Shown: one piece after another, positions 12,462 to 24,444 of the stretch
How positions within the stretch are numbered: position 1 is the first letter of the stretch
How the letters are laid out: every line of letters begins with the position of its first letter
Source: Phorcus lineatus
Lineage: Eukaryota; Mollusca; Gastropoda; Trochida; Trochidae
Assembly (NCBI GenBank): GCA_921293015.1
Contig: OV121094.1
Coordinates: 37,508,054-37,572,053, forward strand
DNA length: 64,000 bases
Direction: 5' to 3'
Notes under the pieces: model-generated
Told to the model about the DNA's origin: nothing
Seen by the model: only the letters and a program-made list of their open reading frames with translations
Databases searched by the model: none
Made by a program: the position numbers and the translations under genes

Positions 12462-13465
12462 ATTGGACACCAATTTCCCCACCGTAGGAACTGTTAGGCT
12501 AAAACAACATATGGAGACACCAAAACCCCATGTTGTTTTAACAGAGTACTATCTTGTTCATCTACTTGGCGACTTGGTTGATTGTATCAAATATAAAAAT
12601 AATTAAAAGTTCCTATTATCGAAGTCTGGTTCCCCAACATTTTAGATATTTTCAAATAGTGCCAACCTTAGGGTTTGAATATTCCCTCGTAACTCATAAC
12701 AATATACTAAAATCTATCTTAACGGCGACAAATCTTTGTCACAGAGTGTTAACGAATTCCTAATAATATATATTTATCATTTCATAAACGATACCAATCG
12801 ATTTTTTTAAGCTCTTTCCTAAAATTTGTACAAAAAATGTAAGGTAGACAAAGCATAATATGAATTTGAGTTTAGTAAGAATAATTGCAAATGTATATTT
12901 CCACCAATGTACTTGATATCTAAATAGTTTTATGTTTGGTTCAGGAAAAGAATTTATATAAGCATTTGCTGCCTGTTTGCTAATCCTTTTTTCTTTTTGT
13001 ATATAAATTCTGAATTTTGTGTAACACATGTTTTATTGAAATAGAATACCGTTTAAATCATAGAAATATACTTACTAACCATTATATGATTACACATATT
13101 GCATATTTTCATACAATGAAATATCGAATATTTTACAATAAGCAATGACAGTTTCAATATCAATTTTGTATAAGAAATGACAGTTTCTATATCAGATTTG
13201 TGTAAGCAATAACAATATGAATCACTTAGTCCTCTGAGGATATTACACTAGTACATGTATGTCAGCACAAAATAACTCGATAAGTCTTAGTATATCAATA
13301 AACTTCATTGATGTGTATTTACAAACCTAATGCCTTTTTTCGGGGGGACATGTTAAGTAGCTTATTTAAAGATAACAAAACGATTAGTTAAGTAAACTTT
13401 CAGCTGTAAAATAACAATATTACACTGAAATGTAATTCTTTCCCCTCACCTACTCATCTTATTTG
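12462..13465. other. AT-rich DNA without recognised gene
   Basis: Two short open frames (12554-12763 plus, 12760-13029 minus) have no recognisable motifs and a composition like the surrounding non-coding DNA. I see nothing else. Confidence 0.5.
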
Positions 13466-14412
13466 ACTTAGATAGATAGATATATATTTATTAGAGTCTC
13501 ACCTCACAATTTATATACATACAATAAAATGGCATAAAATACATAGACGGCGTGAGCCACCCATTGAGGGTTACGAGAGACTATAAAACATTAAAATATA
13601 CTTGTTAAAAGATGTACAAAAATTTAAACATGGTAAAACAATAGTGACATATATACACACATACGATGAAAGCGAAAAATCTAAGAATCATATAAAACAC
13701 TTTGGCGTTTTTGTAATAAAAGACTGCAGGTTTTGGCACACAAACACATCACAGTAGGGCTGGATAAGATAAAACATATTTTCTGTAGATCGGTTAAGTC
13801 GGTAAAATTATCACAGTTAGCTACACACTTTTCTAAAAGGGTTGATGTGATATCCGTGTATATGGGGCAGTGCAAAAGAACGTGAGTCTCATCTTCCACA
13901 GCGTCAGGGCAATAAAAACAGACTCTCTGGTCGACAGGTGTGTTGCTGTACCTTCCAGTTTCTATATGAAGAGGGGCGACTCCGCATCTAAATCTCGCCA
14001 GGGCGCGGCGGTTAGTTCTTGACATAGGACTCGTAACATACATTTCTGGACATATCGTTGATTTAAAACCTCTGTAGAGTCGCAACTTATTCCCTCCGTT
14101 GCCTTTCTTGCTCTTCTGTCTTGTCAGATCGTCTTCCCAGTCTTGAACGAAAGTCGCCATAACTTTGGACCACAGTTCAGATACAATAAAGTTTATGCTG
14201 AAAGTGTTATCTCTGGGGATGAAATGATCCAAATCTGTTTTTCTGAGTTTCTCGTGGGTCCTCCAGTTCCAGTTTCGTTTTCTACGTTCAGCTTGTGTAT
14301 TGGCCCACAGAAATATTTTCGATAGAAGTCTGTTTGCTGGAATGTTGCAAAGGCGTTTGTAAAATTTGATGACACTACCCCACTGTCGTACAATCGGGGG
14401 GCTCCACCCGAC
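13466..14412 (-). pseudogene. LINE 3' end: RT C-terminal region with zinc-binding motif and 3' UTR
   Basis: The minus-strand frame is open from 14412 to the stop at 13681 (243 residues), preceded by an in-frame TAA at 14413-14415. It reads through IVRQWGSVIKFYKRL, an IFLWANTQAERRKR basic segment, and then the typical C-terminal zinc-binding region of non-LTR retrotransposons: NRRALARFRCGVAPLHIETG followed by CFYC and, after an acidic stretch, THVLLHCPIY (a C-x2-C-x8-H-x4-C type pattern). A ~215-bp 3' UTR runs to 13466 and ends, on the element strand, with aataaatatatatctatcta, a LINE-like short tandem tail. The frame has no start codon of its own and the polymerase core and endonuclease are missing, so it is a 5'-truncated copy. 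Clade is uncertain. Confidence 0.8.
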
Positions 14413-14415
14413 TTA

Positions 14416-16010
14416 TGTACGGATCAGTTGATTAACGTATTAGTAGTATGAACACACAACAATTCTCTCAATTCAACGCTTCTAACAAGCCTAGATAGAC
14501 GCTTGTACATATAAAAAAGCAACCTTTTAATACTGATCAAAATCATATGTTACCTCGGGCTATGTAGAAAACAGTAGAATAATTTTTCTGAACAAGGGTT
14601 TGTGTCAAAAAATCTAGTGAAGGTAAACAAAGTTTTTCAGTGAACAAATTCCGTTTATAATCTTCTTGTAGTATTGATAAGAAATGAGTTGAAATATTGC
14701 ATTTCTAAATTAGCATAAAGAAATCGCCTTTGCAATATTGAATATCTTAACGTATTGTGCTGCAACTGTACATCGTATTTGTTTCACTTTGTGTTGTATG
14801 TTGGATGGTTTCAAAATATAATTTTTATTGGAGCGGCATTAATATAAATATAAGCTTCCAGCTTGCCTCCAAATCTAATTTCTTTTTATAGAAATGAAAA
14901 AAATTTGTTTAAACCATAATCTTCTTTTGCAAATCTTGGAAACTAAGTTATCTTGTTTTAAAAAATCTATTGAAAAGCGTGCTATTTCCCCATGATTAAT
15001 CAATGGATGATGTTAGATTTCATTTTGGTTACTTGACATGATAATCGTTCTGTTATTGAAAAAAATATTTTGAATATATTTAGTGTGGCAAAACAACTTT
15101 CATCGAATAACAATACAATAACACTAAACATAATATTTGTTGTTGTTTTTGGTTAGGGTTTGATCACGTCTGCTTCCACCTATCAGAGATATTGCCGATA
15201 GGGGCAAATGCCTTGATAAAAATGAATGATGATCATTGACTAAAACAACAAACGCTCGGCGTGTACCTTTGTAGTGTTACAAGCATGCTCATGTGCAATT
15301 GGTACCCATTCTTGTCACTAATTGGAAGGTGACACACAGGTATTAGTGTCATAACCGAACCGGATGTTTACCAAAATCCCTTCTTTCGGACATCCCCCCT
15401 CCACCCAACCCACATCCATCTCTGAACTACCAAGCAGGTATGTTTGCCATTTGCATCACGACACTGATCAGATCAGGTTCGATCGGAAATATGAGGAGAC
15501 ATAACTGGATTTATTTACTGGACATCTTATAAGCATTGACGGAACATCACTTATAGGTTAGTGTTTGTGAATTATGTTACATACATACATACACTTTTAG
15601 ATTCGACTATCAAACACAATATATAAGTACATTGGAATCTTGCTTAACGGAACGGTTTATGTGTCAGAAATTGAACTGATTACAAGGCATTAGATTAGCA
15701 TTCTTGGTATTCACTTAGAGTAGGTTTTGAGTGTATAATTGAATATAAATTCTTTTTTTATTTGCTTAACATGCTTTCATGATTAAAAATATAATGAAAT
15801 AATTTATAAGACTTTGTGTAAGAATTACTTTTGAAATCGTATTGGGCTATGATGAAAGACTCGTATGCGATGAGAGATATATATAGCCAATAAGTCATGA
15901 AAATCAACATAAAATCAAAATATCTTTCGATGTCCTTGAAGCACTTATCTAAATGATACATGTTATCATGTTATTCTAAATTCAACAGTAGAATAAGGAT
16001 ATTATAAACA
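14416..16010. other. AT-rich DNA without recognised gene
   Basis: No recognisable gene is seen. A short catacatacatacac run lies near 15581. The minus-strand open frame at 15758-15961 is hydrophobic, AT-driven and unrecognised. Confidence 0.5.
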
Positions 16011-16014
16011 TGTT

Positions 16015-16125
16015 AAAGTATCTGCCGTCCCATCTCAAGATCGGACGTCCCAACTTGGAATTCCAAGTTGGGACGCGTCCCATCTTAAGATGGGACGCGA
16101 TCCCAAGTTGGGATGATACATCATC
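16015..16125 (-). repeat. Stacked-palindrome repeat, copy 2
   Basis: This is an inverted copy of the 10560-10690 repeat. It holds an imperfect palindrome at 16029-16044, a perfect 24-bp palindrome at 16049-16072 (half-site cccaacttggaa), a perfect 16-bp palindrome at 16079-16094 and tcccaagttggga at 16101-16113. Similarity with copy 1 continues on both sides (tgtatcatcccaact on one, atact-taacatgtt on the other). Open frames across it on both strands are by-products of the palindromes. Confidence 0.85.
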
Positions 16126-17255
16126 ACCATGGAACACACATCTTCTGCCTTTTTCAGAAACCTTATTTCGCTTTTTAATACACTTGAGACAGTCTCTTGC
16201 TCGATCACATGCTTTCACTAAATGTACATGTATGAATTAAGAAAAGGGTCAAAATACATAAAAGAAGATAGTTATTCGTTAGTTTATGTACACCCAATGT
16301 TTAGTTATTAATTTCACATTTGCATCATCAAAGTTTTCTATAACCTTGTATTTTGTTGGTCATGATTGTTTAGCAAAAGATCAACCATAATGTTTAAGCT
16401 TAAAAGATGGTAAAATTGAACCACAGCAATTATATTGTTATAACACATGCCCATTTATCCTTGAAATATGTATAGACATTGCCTTTAAGGACACATTTTA
16501 AAGAAAAATTTCAGGAACTTGTTTGCCGTGAAAAATTAGGTATTTCAGAATCGAATGAGTAAAACTCCAGCTGCTGCTCAGGTCTTAATGGACCGAATAG
16601 TTTATTTTTGTCCACTGAGAAGTAGAGGGGTACGATCTTATGCTCCTTTAATGCTCAAGTGACATTTGAGGACATGCATTAAAGAGGAGAAGTAACGCAT
16701 GAATTTGATTATTACAAATTAGTATCTGTATTCGCTTCACTTATATCAATCAATAGAGCCAAACAAATTGAAAATATACGCTTTAATTCGACTACTAGGA
16801 GACCTTTTATACCCCTGTTTTGGATAGCCGCCTAATGAGACTGGCGAACGCTGACACAAAATCACCGAAGCATGACTCGAAGCCACGCCCAGTGTGTGAC
16901 GAGCTAGTTGGCAGCTGAAAGCCCTTTGATTTTCTCTGTATTTTTAAGCTAATTCAACAGCAAAATAGAGGCAATAGCATGACCGAAAGAATTCCAAAAT
17001 ACGATATATAACGGCTTCATGATATCAACTTTCCCTCTCAGTCGTCAAATCCATCTTAATTAGACTGTGTGACAATCCTTGGACGCGTTTTTCTTGGGTG
17101 GGTTTATATCAAAAAGGTAAAGAACTTGGTCGGTGAGAGATCCAATTACAATGGGATATCACGTAGTGTTACAACATGTATTTATCGATATGAAGTTATA
17201 AATTGTCTCGAAAAAATGAAGATTTTTGTAAAAAACGGGAGACAAATATGGAAAC
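16126..17255. other. Unassigned DNA
   Basis: Most is AT-rich. The segment 16795-16925 is richer in CpG (gactggcgaacgctgacac, gaagccacgccca) than its neighbours and may be an unrecognised repeat or promoter-like patch. No gene is supported. Confidence 0.4.
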
Positions 17256-18385
17256 GTTTTTATACCCCCGCCTTACAGCGTAAGCGGGGGTATATAGCGT
17301 TCATTCTGTCCGTCCGTCTGTCCGTCTGTCCGTCTGTCTGTCTGTCCGTCTGTCCGTCTGTCTGTCCGTCTGTCCGTCCGTCACAAATCTTTGTCCGGAG
17401 CATATCTCCTAAACTATACATGCTAGCTTCACCAACCTTCATACACTTATCAACCATGATCCTTAGATGTGCCTTTTGAGGGTTAGACCAACAAATGATT
17501 TTTATTTTTTGCAGTTTCCATGGAAACATGACTAAAACAGTGACTCTATGACCAAGTCCTTTGTCCGGAGCATATCTCCTAAACTATACATGCTAGCTTC
17601 ACCAAACTTCATACACTTATCAACCATGATCCCTAGATGTGCCTTTTGAGGGTTAGACTAACAAATGATTTTTATTTTTTGCGGTTTCCATGGAAACATG
17701 ACTAAAACAGTGACTCTATGACCAAGTCCTTTGTCCGGAGCATTTATCCTAAACTATACATGCTATCTTCATCAAACTTCATACACTTATAAAACATGAT
17801 CCCTAGATGTGATTTTGAGGGTTAGACCAACAAATGATTTTTATTTTTTGCGGTTTCCATGGAAACATGACTTAAACAGTGACAAAGTCCTTTGTACGGA
17901 GTATATCTTCATAACTATACATGCTATCTTTACCAAACTTCATACACTTATCAACCATGATCCATTGATGTGCCTTTTGAGGGTTAGACCAACAAATGAT
18001 TTTTATTTTTTTTGCGCTTTCCATGGAAACATGACTAAAACAGTGAATTTATGACTAAGTCCTTTGTCCGGAGTATATCTTCTAAACCGTACATGCTATC
18101 ATCACCAAACTTCATACACTTATCCATATTGGTGCGTCTCTTGAGGGTAAGACCAAAAAATTATTTTTATTTTTTGCGTTTTACATGGAAACGTTACTAA
18201 AACAATGACTATCTGACAAAGTGCTTTTTCCTGAGCATATCTTCTAAACTATACATGCTAGCTTCAACAAACTTAATACACTTATCAACCATGATCCCTA
18301 AGTGAGCTTTTTGAGGGTAAGACCAACAAAGAAAGCCAGACTGTAGTTTGAAGCGGGGGTATGTGAGCTGTGCTCACTTCTTTAC
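17256..18385 (+). repeat. Tandem array: gtccgtc stretch plus six ~170-bp units
   Basis: The left edge is a hairpin, tatacccccgccttacag / cgtaagcgggggtata (17260-17293). A tgtccgtc/tgtctgtc low-complexity run follows (about 17307-17382). Six head-to-tail units then start at ttgtccggagcatat near 17391, 17561, 17731, 17892, 18064 and 18227, with periods of 170, 170, 161, 172 and 163. Each unit carries actatacatgctagcttcac, catacacttatcaaccatga, gagggttagaccaacaaatg and tttccatggaaacatgac. The right edge is gaagcgggggtatgtgagct. Open frames rich in PSVC repeats in this region are translations of the repeat and not genes. Confidence 0.9.
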
Positions 18386-19380
18386 TTGTTTATGACTATA
18401 GAACAAATAATTTTGTTCCACTTCACTTTCATGACAACTTAGTACTTATTGGAATATTCGTTTGTATTTAACTAACACATATCACATATCTCACACCGTG
18501 TCTAACATTAAATGACATGAAAACATACCTGAAGCAAGCGTTAGACACATCCTATGTAATCCTAAAGAATGTTGGGTCCCGTTATTGACGATGTACTTTT
18601 TTAAATGTGTGTCATCGTCCTTAGAGGTGCATGAGCCAAATCTCCTTCTCTTAATTTATTGGTTGAATATATATTCTACAAGTTCATTGGTTCAAAATGA
18701 CTGGACGCCGTGACAATAAACTAAGTACCAGTCGAATGCCAAGAGTTACGCCATTATGACAGGACATATATTCCGCTTGGCGGGTACGAGGCGTTCAAAT
18801 TCAAAAGGTATAATTAGAGACCATTAAATCAAGAATTGAAATTGAATGCGATAGGATTACATAACGGCCACCTGTGTGTCATAAAAAACAAACAAATAAG
18901 TTAAACCAATTTGATTGTTGTGAAAACATTTGGCAGACGTCGTAATTGATGAACAACTTAAATTCAAGGTTAACCTTAGTGACTTAAGGCTACCTTAGAG
19001 TTTTGTGCAACGGGACCCAGGAAATTATCTTTGGATGTACATTTATGATGTATGACCTACAAATGTGATATGATTTGACTTCCACTTAGCTATTCTTACA
19101 ACGATATCAACAATAATGTCTCACTCACCATACACTACATGCCTACATTACATTTAGAAAATTGTGTGAACGCCAAAATACATAAAAATATGGATATCAT
19201 ATTCAAATAATCCATGGTCAATAATACATTCAATTTTTTTTTATTATTTCTGTTGACTGAAAAAATATATAAATATAATGGAGAATTGTTTTTTAAAATA
19301 ATCAGTCCAATGCAATTTAGCATTAATAGTAAATTCTGAGTTTTGTTGTAATAGCATAAAAATTAAATTGAAAATGCCAA
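18386..19380. other. AT-rich DNA; possible degraded TIR element at 18573-19020
   Basis: The segment gggtcccgtt at 18573 and its inverse aacgggaccc near 19008-19017 could be the ends of a ~450-bp element. The inner flank on the right (acttaaggctaccttagag) has no clear counterpart on the left. A local hairpin gacgatg...catcgtc lies near 18587-18622. No gene is recognised. Confidence 0.3.
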
Positions 19381-19386
19381 AAGAAA

Positions 19387-19587
19387 TTAAAACCAGTCGA
19401 TGTTGTTCAATCTGTCTCGGTTTTGATTGCTTGTCGTCTCTTCTGTTTCTGAGCCACTCGAACTGTCATTTGGCTCATATAAGTAAGGAAAAGTATCGTC
19501 CCCGTCAATTGAAATTAGCGTTTCTGAACATGATGAGACACATTCCATAGATAATGATATCTCGCTTTCTGAATAGCTGGTGGACAT
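19387..19587 (-). CDS. Possible first exon of a P2RX7-C-domain-like protein
   Basis: The 66-residue minus-strand frame has an ATG start. It is Ser/Glu-rich (SESEISLSMECVSSC), then PYLYEPND followed by SSSGSETEETTS and RDRLNNIDWF before a stop. The arrangement 'YxxEP, acidic-serine run, RLxNTDW' resembles the N-terminal lead of many invertebrate proteins annotated as P2X7-like C-terminal-domain proteins. There DW is followed by a Cys-rich CxCGxC motif. Here the frame ends just after DW, and a gt dinucleotide lies exactly there (gactg|gtttta), so the reading could continue across an intron. No downstream Cys-rich exon was found on this strand. Similarity is from memory. The frame could be real, a pseudogene piece or part of a repeat. 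Confidence 0.35.
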   Translation of the reverse strand: MSTSYSESEISLSMECVSSCSETLISIDGDDTFPYLYEPNDSSSGSETEETTSNQNRDRLNNIDWF

Positions 19588-19599
19588 TATGCGTTAATA

Positions 19600-21380
19600 C
19601 TTAATAAAGGTTATATTTTTATGGGAATAAGGATGCCGGTGCATCCCTCAATATAATGTCCAATAAGTGAGCATAGTTCATGTAAGAAATACTTCCGGGA
19701 TCTCACGCGTTAGCGCAATCTTATAACTATGACAACATGGCGCAGGGTCGTGACTTTGAAAAACATTCCGTAGGAAAGTGCACACAGCATCGTATTTAAT
19801 CAGGGTCTTGCGCTTGCAAAAATAGAAATATCCAGACAATGAATTCAACAATAGATTCCTTTAAGGTTTGAGTTGTTTGGATAACGTTAAGTAGGTAAAA
19901 CCGACAGTTAAACTGTGAGATTTACTATCGGCTAGTGTTGTTTTACATAACGAGCGAATGATGATATGCCAACTAGCACGTCACGAAAGATTCACGCTTC
20001 AGTGACCACGGGGCCTTTCAGGTTCTGCTCGCCGGTCGTAATTAGGCAATTAAATTACAAAGCCGTAATTATGTTGTTTAGCGGCCGATTTCAGAAATTT
20101 AAAGTTGAGTCCACGTCAAATTGTAATCCCTTTTAACGAATTCCGAAATCGACCATAGGGCATTTCACCCGATCTTTAAGTGTCTTGCTAACGTCATCTT
20201 GTTTTGTTTATCATAATTTGTATCAATTATCAGTGAATAAAAAATTAATTTGAAGACAAAAAACAAACTATGAACAGGTTCCAGAAATCATTAATTCACA
20301 ATACCAGCTAAAATGAAAAAATAATATGTCCAAAGATATTTCTTTTCAGGTTAATAGCGACTTAATGGTATCATTAATTCATTGAATTATGCATGTTCCT
20401 AGTAAATACAACTTAACATACAATGATATATTCAAAAGAATAAGCTATTCTACCAAGAATTGTAAATGTTCCCAGTTTTACTTACTTCAAACACGGTTAC
20501 ATGCACTTGATGGAAAACCATCGATCAAAGTCAAATTTAAAATAATAACAATGCAATAAAGCTGATATAACAGAACAAAATGTGTTAAAAAGAAAACATA
20601 TCAGTGTCAGATATTGCATGATCTTCACAAGAGCAATCTCTCTGCCAGATGGGTGCCAAGAATGTTAACTGGTAAACAGAAACAGAAACGACTGGATAAA
20701 ACGCGGATAAGGCCCTAAAACAAAAATCAAAAGAAAACAGTGAAAGCATGCCAATTCTTAATTCGATTTAATGACGTTAGTGTGGAAATTACATGGATGG
20801 AAATATTCTTAATTCTGAAATAATGAAAAAGGTTCCAATGACGAATGTTGCCTTTTCTATTTACCTTTTCATAAAGGCTGAGGAATTTCCTATAAACGTT
20901 CACGGTCAAAAGGAAAAAAACACCACTCTTTGAAGTTGTATTCACTCACTTGCTACAGAAAAGAGCCAATAAAAAATCTGAGCCTCTGTAAAGTTTTTTG
21001 ACCAAAAATAAGTTTATTGATGTTTAAAGTGAATGAGTTCATGAGAGTATGATACGCTTTAGATAAAAGCAGGCGTTTTCTACAGTTAAATCCCTATTTC
21101 GAGTAGGTACTATGAGAACAATCTCGAATGCTAACAATCACAGACATTTTTGGCACATTAAACATACACAAATTGCAACCAGGGTACTTCTTGGTTGTCT
21201 ATTATTATTGTTTAACCTTCAAGATGAATTTTTTAAAATTTTATTACGTGGACCTTTAATGTTTTGCTTTTACATGTAATATTAATATGACCAACCTCAA
21301 GTTGTTGAAAACTTACATTGTGAATCGTAAGCCTTTTAGAGAAAGAATTATTACAAACCAAATGCATGATAAGCATATCT
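19600..21380. other. Unassigned DNA
   Basis: A patch with more CpG lies at 19680-20170 (ctcacgcgttagcgc, gcggccgatttc), including gacaacatggcgcagg near 19731, which has a good start context but only about 20 codons before a stop. The rest is AT-rich. No gene is supported. Confidence 0.4.
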
Positions 21381-21385
21381 TGTAT

Positions 21386-22047
21386 AGAAGTAATGGTACA
21401 AGCACCTATGATTGATGCTGGAAAGTAACACTGATAAAACGTATTGTATATATGCAATAACATACGACTAACATATTTGACTAAGTTATTAATCATTAAC
21501 ACGTACGGTTTAGCGAATATGGTTTTTTTTGCGTCAAATGCCTAAAAAAGTGATTTTGACGTCATAATTCTGTAACGACGCATGTAGCAGTTTTGGGAGA
21601 ATTTAACATCGGAAAGCTTTAAAGATGACAAATTAATTCATGTTTCCGAAAGACTTTGATATTATTGCACATGATTACTCACTGTGCGTTTTAGAATGTC
21701 TGAGATCATTTTGATAAATATTTTAAGCTACGGACGCATGCGAGAAGATTATATGTGCAACTGTCCGAAGTTAGGTCAGAACTGCCCGAACCTTGGGCGA
21801 TATACGCAATAAAAACCGTTATTTTCGGATAATTTACAAACAATTACGCATTTCAAGATAGAAATCCAAAATAAATATTACCTTTTCATAATTTGGTTTG
21901 CTCATATATACTTTATTCAAATTATCTTTTATAATGCAGAGTTTCAAAATATTTGAATCGATACACTGTCCGAACCTCGGTCAGTTTGCCCTAAGTTATG
22001 GTACAAGCACCTTTGAGTGATGCTGGAAAGTAACAGTGATAAATCAT
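21386..22047. repeat. Pair of direct repeats about 610 bp apart
   Basis: The segment atggtacaagcaccta ... gatgctggaaagtaaca at about 21388-21437 recurs at about 21998-22045 with few changes. The intervening ~560 bp has phrases not found nearby (gtccgaagttaggtcag at 21768 and gtccgaacctcggtcag at 21968). This could be an insertion that duplicated host sequence or a local tandem duplication. Confidence 0.55.
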
Positions 22048-23457
22048 ATTGGTTAATCCACGAAGACTTGGCACTGGATCCACATTTCTTTGTGATAAGT
22101 GTATTTGTTTTATACCTTGTTGCATTGGTTCATAAATATGTTTTTTAATGTAATTGTTGTAATACAGAAACTGACATAGAAATACAACAATTCTACATAG
22201 TTGTAGAAACAATACTCAGTTCAAAGAGTAGCTCCAACAACTTTAATACAGATTCATATGTGAAATGATATTAAGGTTTTATTTTGGTCACACTTGATGT
22301 GTTAGTAGTGGCATGATTAAATATTTACTATCAATTAATGCCACTGTTTTGTTTTGATGTATGACGATATTCAAAAGAGAAAAAGGACGGAGTTGTATTG
22401 CAAATTGTATAGCACAGAGTACTTTCGAAAAAGTATAATGTGGTACAATTGAACCAAAGGTACTATTGGAAATGAAATTAAAATCAGAACGATAGCTTTG
22501 TTTACATTTATAAAATGGTTAAAATATAGTTACAAACACAAACGTTAGAGTAGAGTTGAAATCTAGAAATTTAATTACTGAATGATGTTGTCGACATTTA
22601 AGACCTCAATGGACATTAATCTATAAATACTTCATTACTGTAGCATGCAATATAACAAGCCAAAAAAAGACCTTTTTACTCTCCTATCTCATTAAGTTAA
22701 GAAAACTTTCAAACTCTCAAGCCGCATATTTCTTAAACATGAACAAATATTGTGTTAATTTTTAAGCGTTAGTTAAGTTGTCTTCTGAGACATGACGTAA
22801 CTCTGTTTCTGTCGCCTATGTTACTAGTGGATTGAAATATCTCGTAATTTGTATGGTTAAGCTTGTTTTGTTGGTCAGTTTAGTTCACAGAAAGGGTTGA
22901 TGAACACGTGGTGCAAGTATATCAGGAAGAGGGCACAGCAAGACATTTCCGAGATAGCATGCTCCAATAGATAATTCCCGTTATCTAGCAGGGTAGTCCC
23001 TCGGGCAGAGTTCCACTTTTGAACGTATTTTTGACATTGGTCGTCCACTTCAAGTTTGACTTCAACTTGAGTATAGACTCTAGATAAGCATCTGCTTCTA
23101 TAAAAAATATTTTGTTGGTTTTTGTTGGAGATACAATATAAATGCAAAATGGTTTAGAATTATTCATATAAAATAAATAGATTGACAAAGCCAAATTACA
23201 GTTTACACACAGTTTTATCACGTAATACCTTTTCCACACATGTAATGATAATATATAGATACAGTGCTAACTTGCTTAATGTACAAAGGTTTGCAAGTAT
23301 GAGTTTAAAGGCTATTAAGCATGGAAATGTCTTTGTTCTAAGAAAGATGGATATTAAATATAAAATGAAACTAATACACTTGGACCTGGATTTGAAAGTC
23401 TGTTTATGTTTTTGATGTATACATACACGTTCTAGTGTTATATTGTTGAGTATTTAA
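22048..23457. other. Unassigned AT-rich DNA; dispersed repeat at 22935-22990
   Basis: No gene is recognised. The segment gacatttccgagatagcatg followed by ctccaatagataatt (around 22944) recurs in diverged form near 29400, so this is part of an unnamed dispersed repeat. Confidence 0.4.
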
Positions 23458-23670
23458 TCTATATCGCGGCCGCTAGTATAATTGCAGGGAGAAATCCCGC
23501 AACACCATTGTGGCTATGCATTACGGCGAAACCTGCGAGCATAGGCTGGAACTAGCGAACCATGGGTGGTACCGCACTGAAATTCAGTGTAGCATTGCAC
23601 CCAAACCTGACTGCGGGGTTTCGAACCTCTTAATCCGAAGCCAAACGCGCTAACCTCTGGCTATCCCGCC
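23458..23670 (-). mobile_element. SINE-A copy, 3'-truncated and decayed
   Basis: This is a minus-strand copy of the SINE at 25511-25819. The head lies at the right end (ggcgggatagccagaggtta on the element strand) but has lost part of the tRNA-like region. The body is intact with gcaggtttcgcc and cacaatggtgttgcgg segments. The 3' tail is missing and no target duplication is seen. Confidence 0.75.
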
Positions 23671-23879
23671 TGCAAAAGTTGAGGTCATCAGTGATAATAA
23701 TACTGGGGTGGCTAAGTATCTTGTAAAATAATATATCATCCAAATTTAGTAAAAGAAAAATAAAAATTTTGCAATATTTTTAAATACCTAATTTATGAAA
23801 ATACATGTTTACAGTCAAACTTCAATACATCTCAAATCTGCATTTCTCATGAATATACTGATAGAGAACATGAGAATTG

Positions 23880-24240
23880 TTGTTAAGCAATTACTGATAC
23901 CTAATGATAGAATTTGCCTAACACCTGTAAATAAGATGTCTTCCACATGACAGTCGTAAACATATCAAGTATCAAATGAGATTACATTGCTTTGAACAGT
24001 TATTCCTGAAATTGAGTCTCGTTAATGGATGCTGTAACATTTCATTAGGCACGAGGAAGTTTTATGTTAAACTTTTAATTAACAATAATGTCGTTCTCGT
24101 ATTCAAAAAGAGATAACGAGGTAAATGTATCATTAGCTAGTGAAACAAATTAGGTTTATTATCCTGTCGTGTATCAAACTATAGATTAATAAAATAGAAT
24201 CCTATTACTGGTTATCATGTTTTAATACGTCTTCTCTAAC
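23880..24240. repeat. Member of dispersed repeat family C
   Basis: Phrases here (cattagctagtgaaacaaa, gttctcgtattcaaa) match the ends of the longer copies at 33290-34010 and 59590-60240. Similarity is partial. Confidence 0.4.
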
Positions 24241-24280
24241 GTTGTATCGTAGGAAAATTGGGAAATTGGTTGTTTTGAAG

Positions 24281-24318
24281 TGACCGGTTTCGTCCTTACG
24301 TCTTGGACTCATCAAACT
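24281..24318 (-). ncRNA. Hammerhead-ribozyme motif (type I, mutated core)
   Basis: On the minus strand the order is a short stem I strand (agt), tTGATGA, a 4-bp stem II (gtcc / ggac) with loop aagacgtaa, GAAA, a minimal self-complementary stem III (accggt), the C of a GTC cleavage triplet, and act closing stem I. This is the layout of the small hammerheads reported in Penelope-like elements, whose very short stem III suggests action as a dimer. The first core base is T where CTGATGA is canonical, a change expected to cut activity strongly. It lies about 130 bp from a Penelope-like coding remnant on the opposite strand. That fits the inverted terminal copies often seen in these elements. Confidence 0.7.
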
Positions 24319-24444
24319 AAGGATAACTGGCGTGTGCAGCTCTTTATATAGACCAACTGTCTGGAGGTCCTGGTGTTGATTGCACTGATGACGTCAGAAA
24401 TGTGGAGAAATGTGCATCAGTTGACATTGTGACGTCACACTCTT

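Noticed and set aside
17069-17479. 136-codon frame with repeated SVCPSVC, and its minus-strand counterpart
   Set aside because: It is a direct translation of the gtccgtctgtc repeat.
18573-19020. Possible MITE with gggtcccgtt ends
   Set aside because: Only about 10 bp of the ends agree and no target duplication is visible. Listed only as a low-confidence note.
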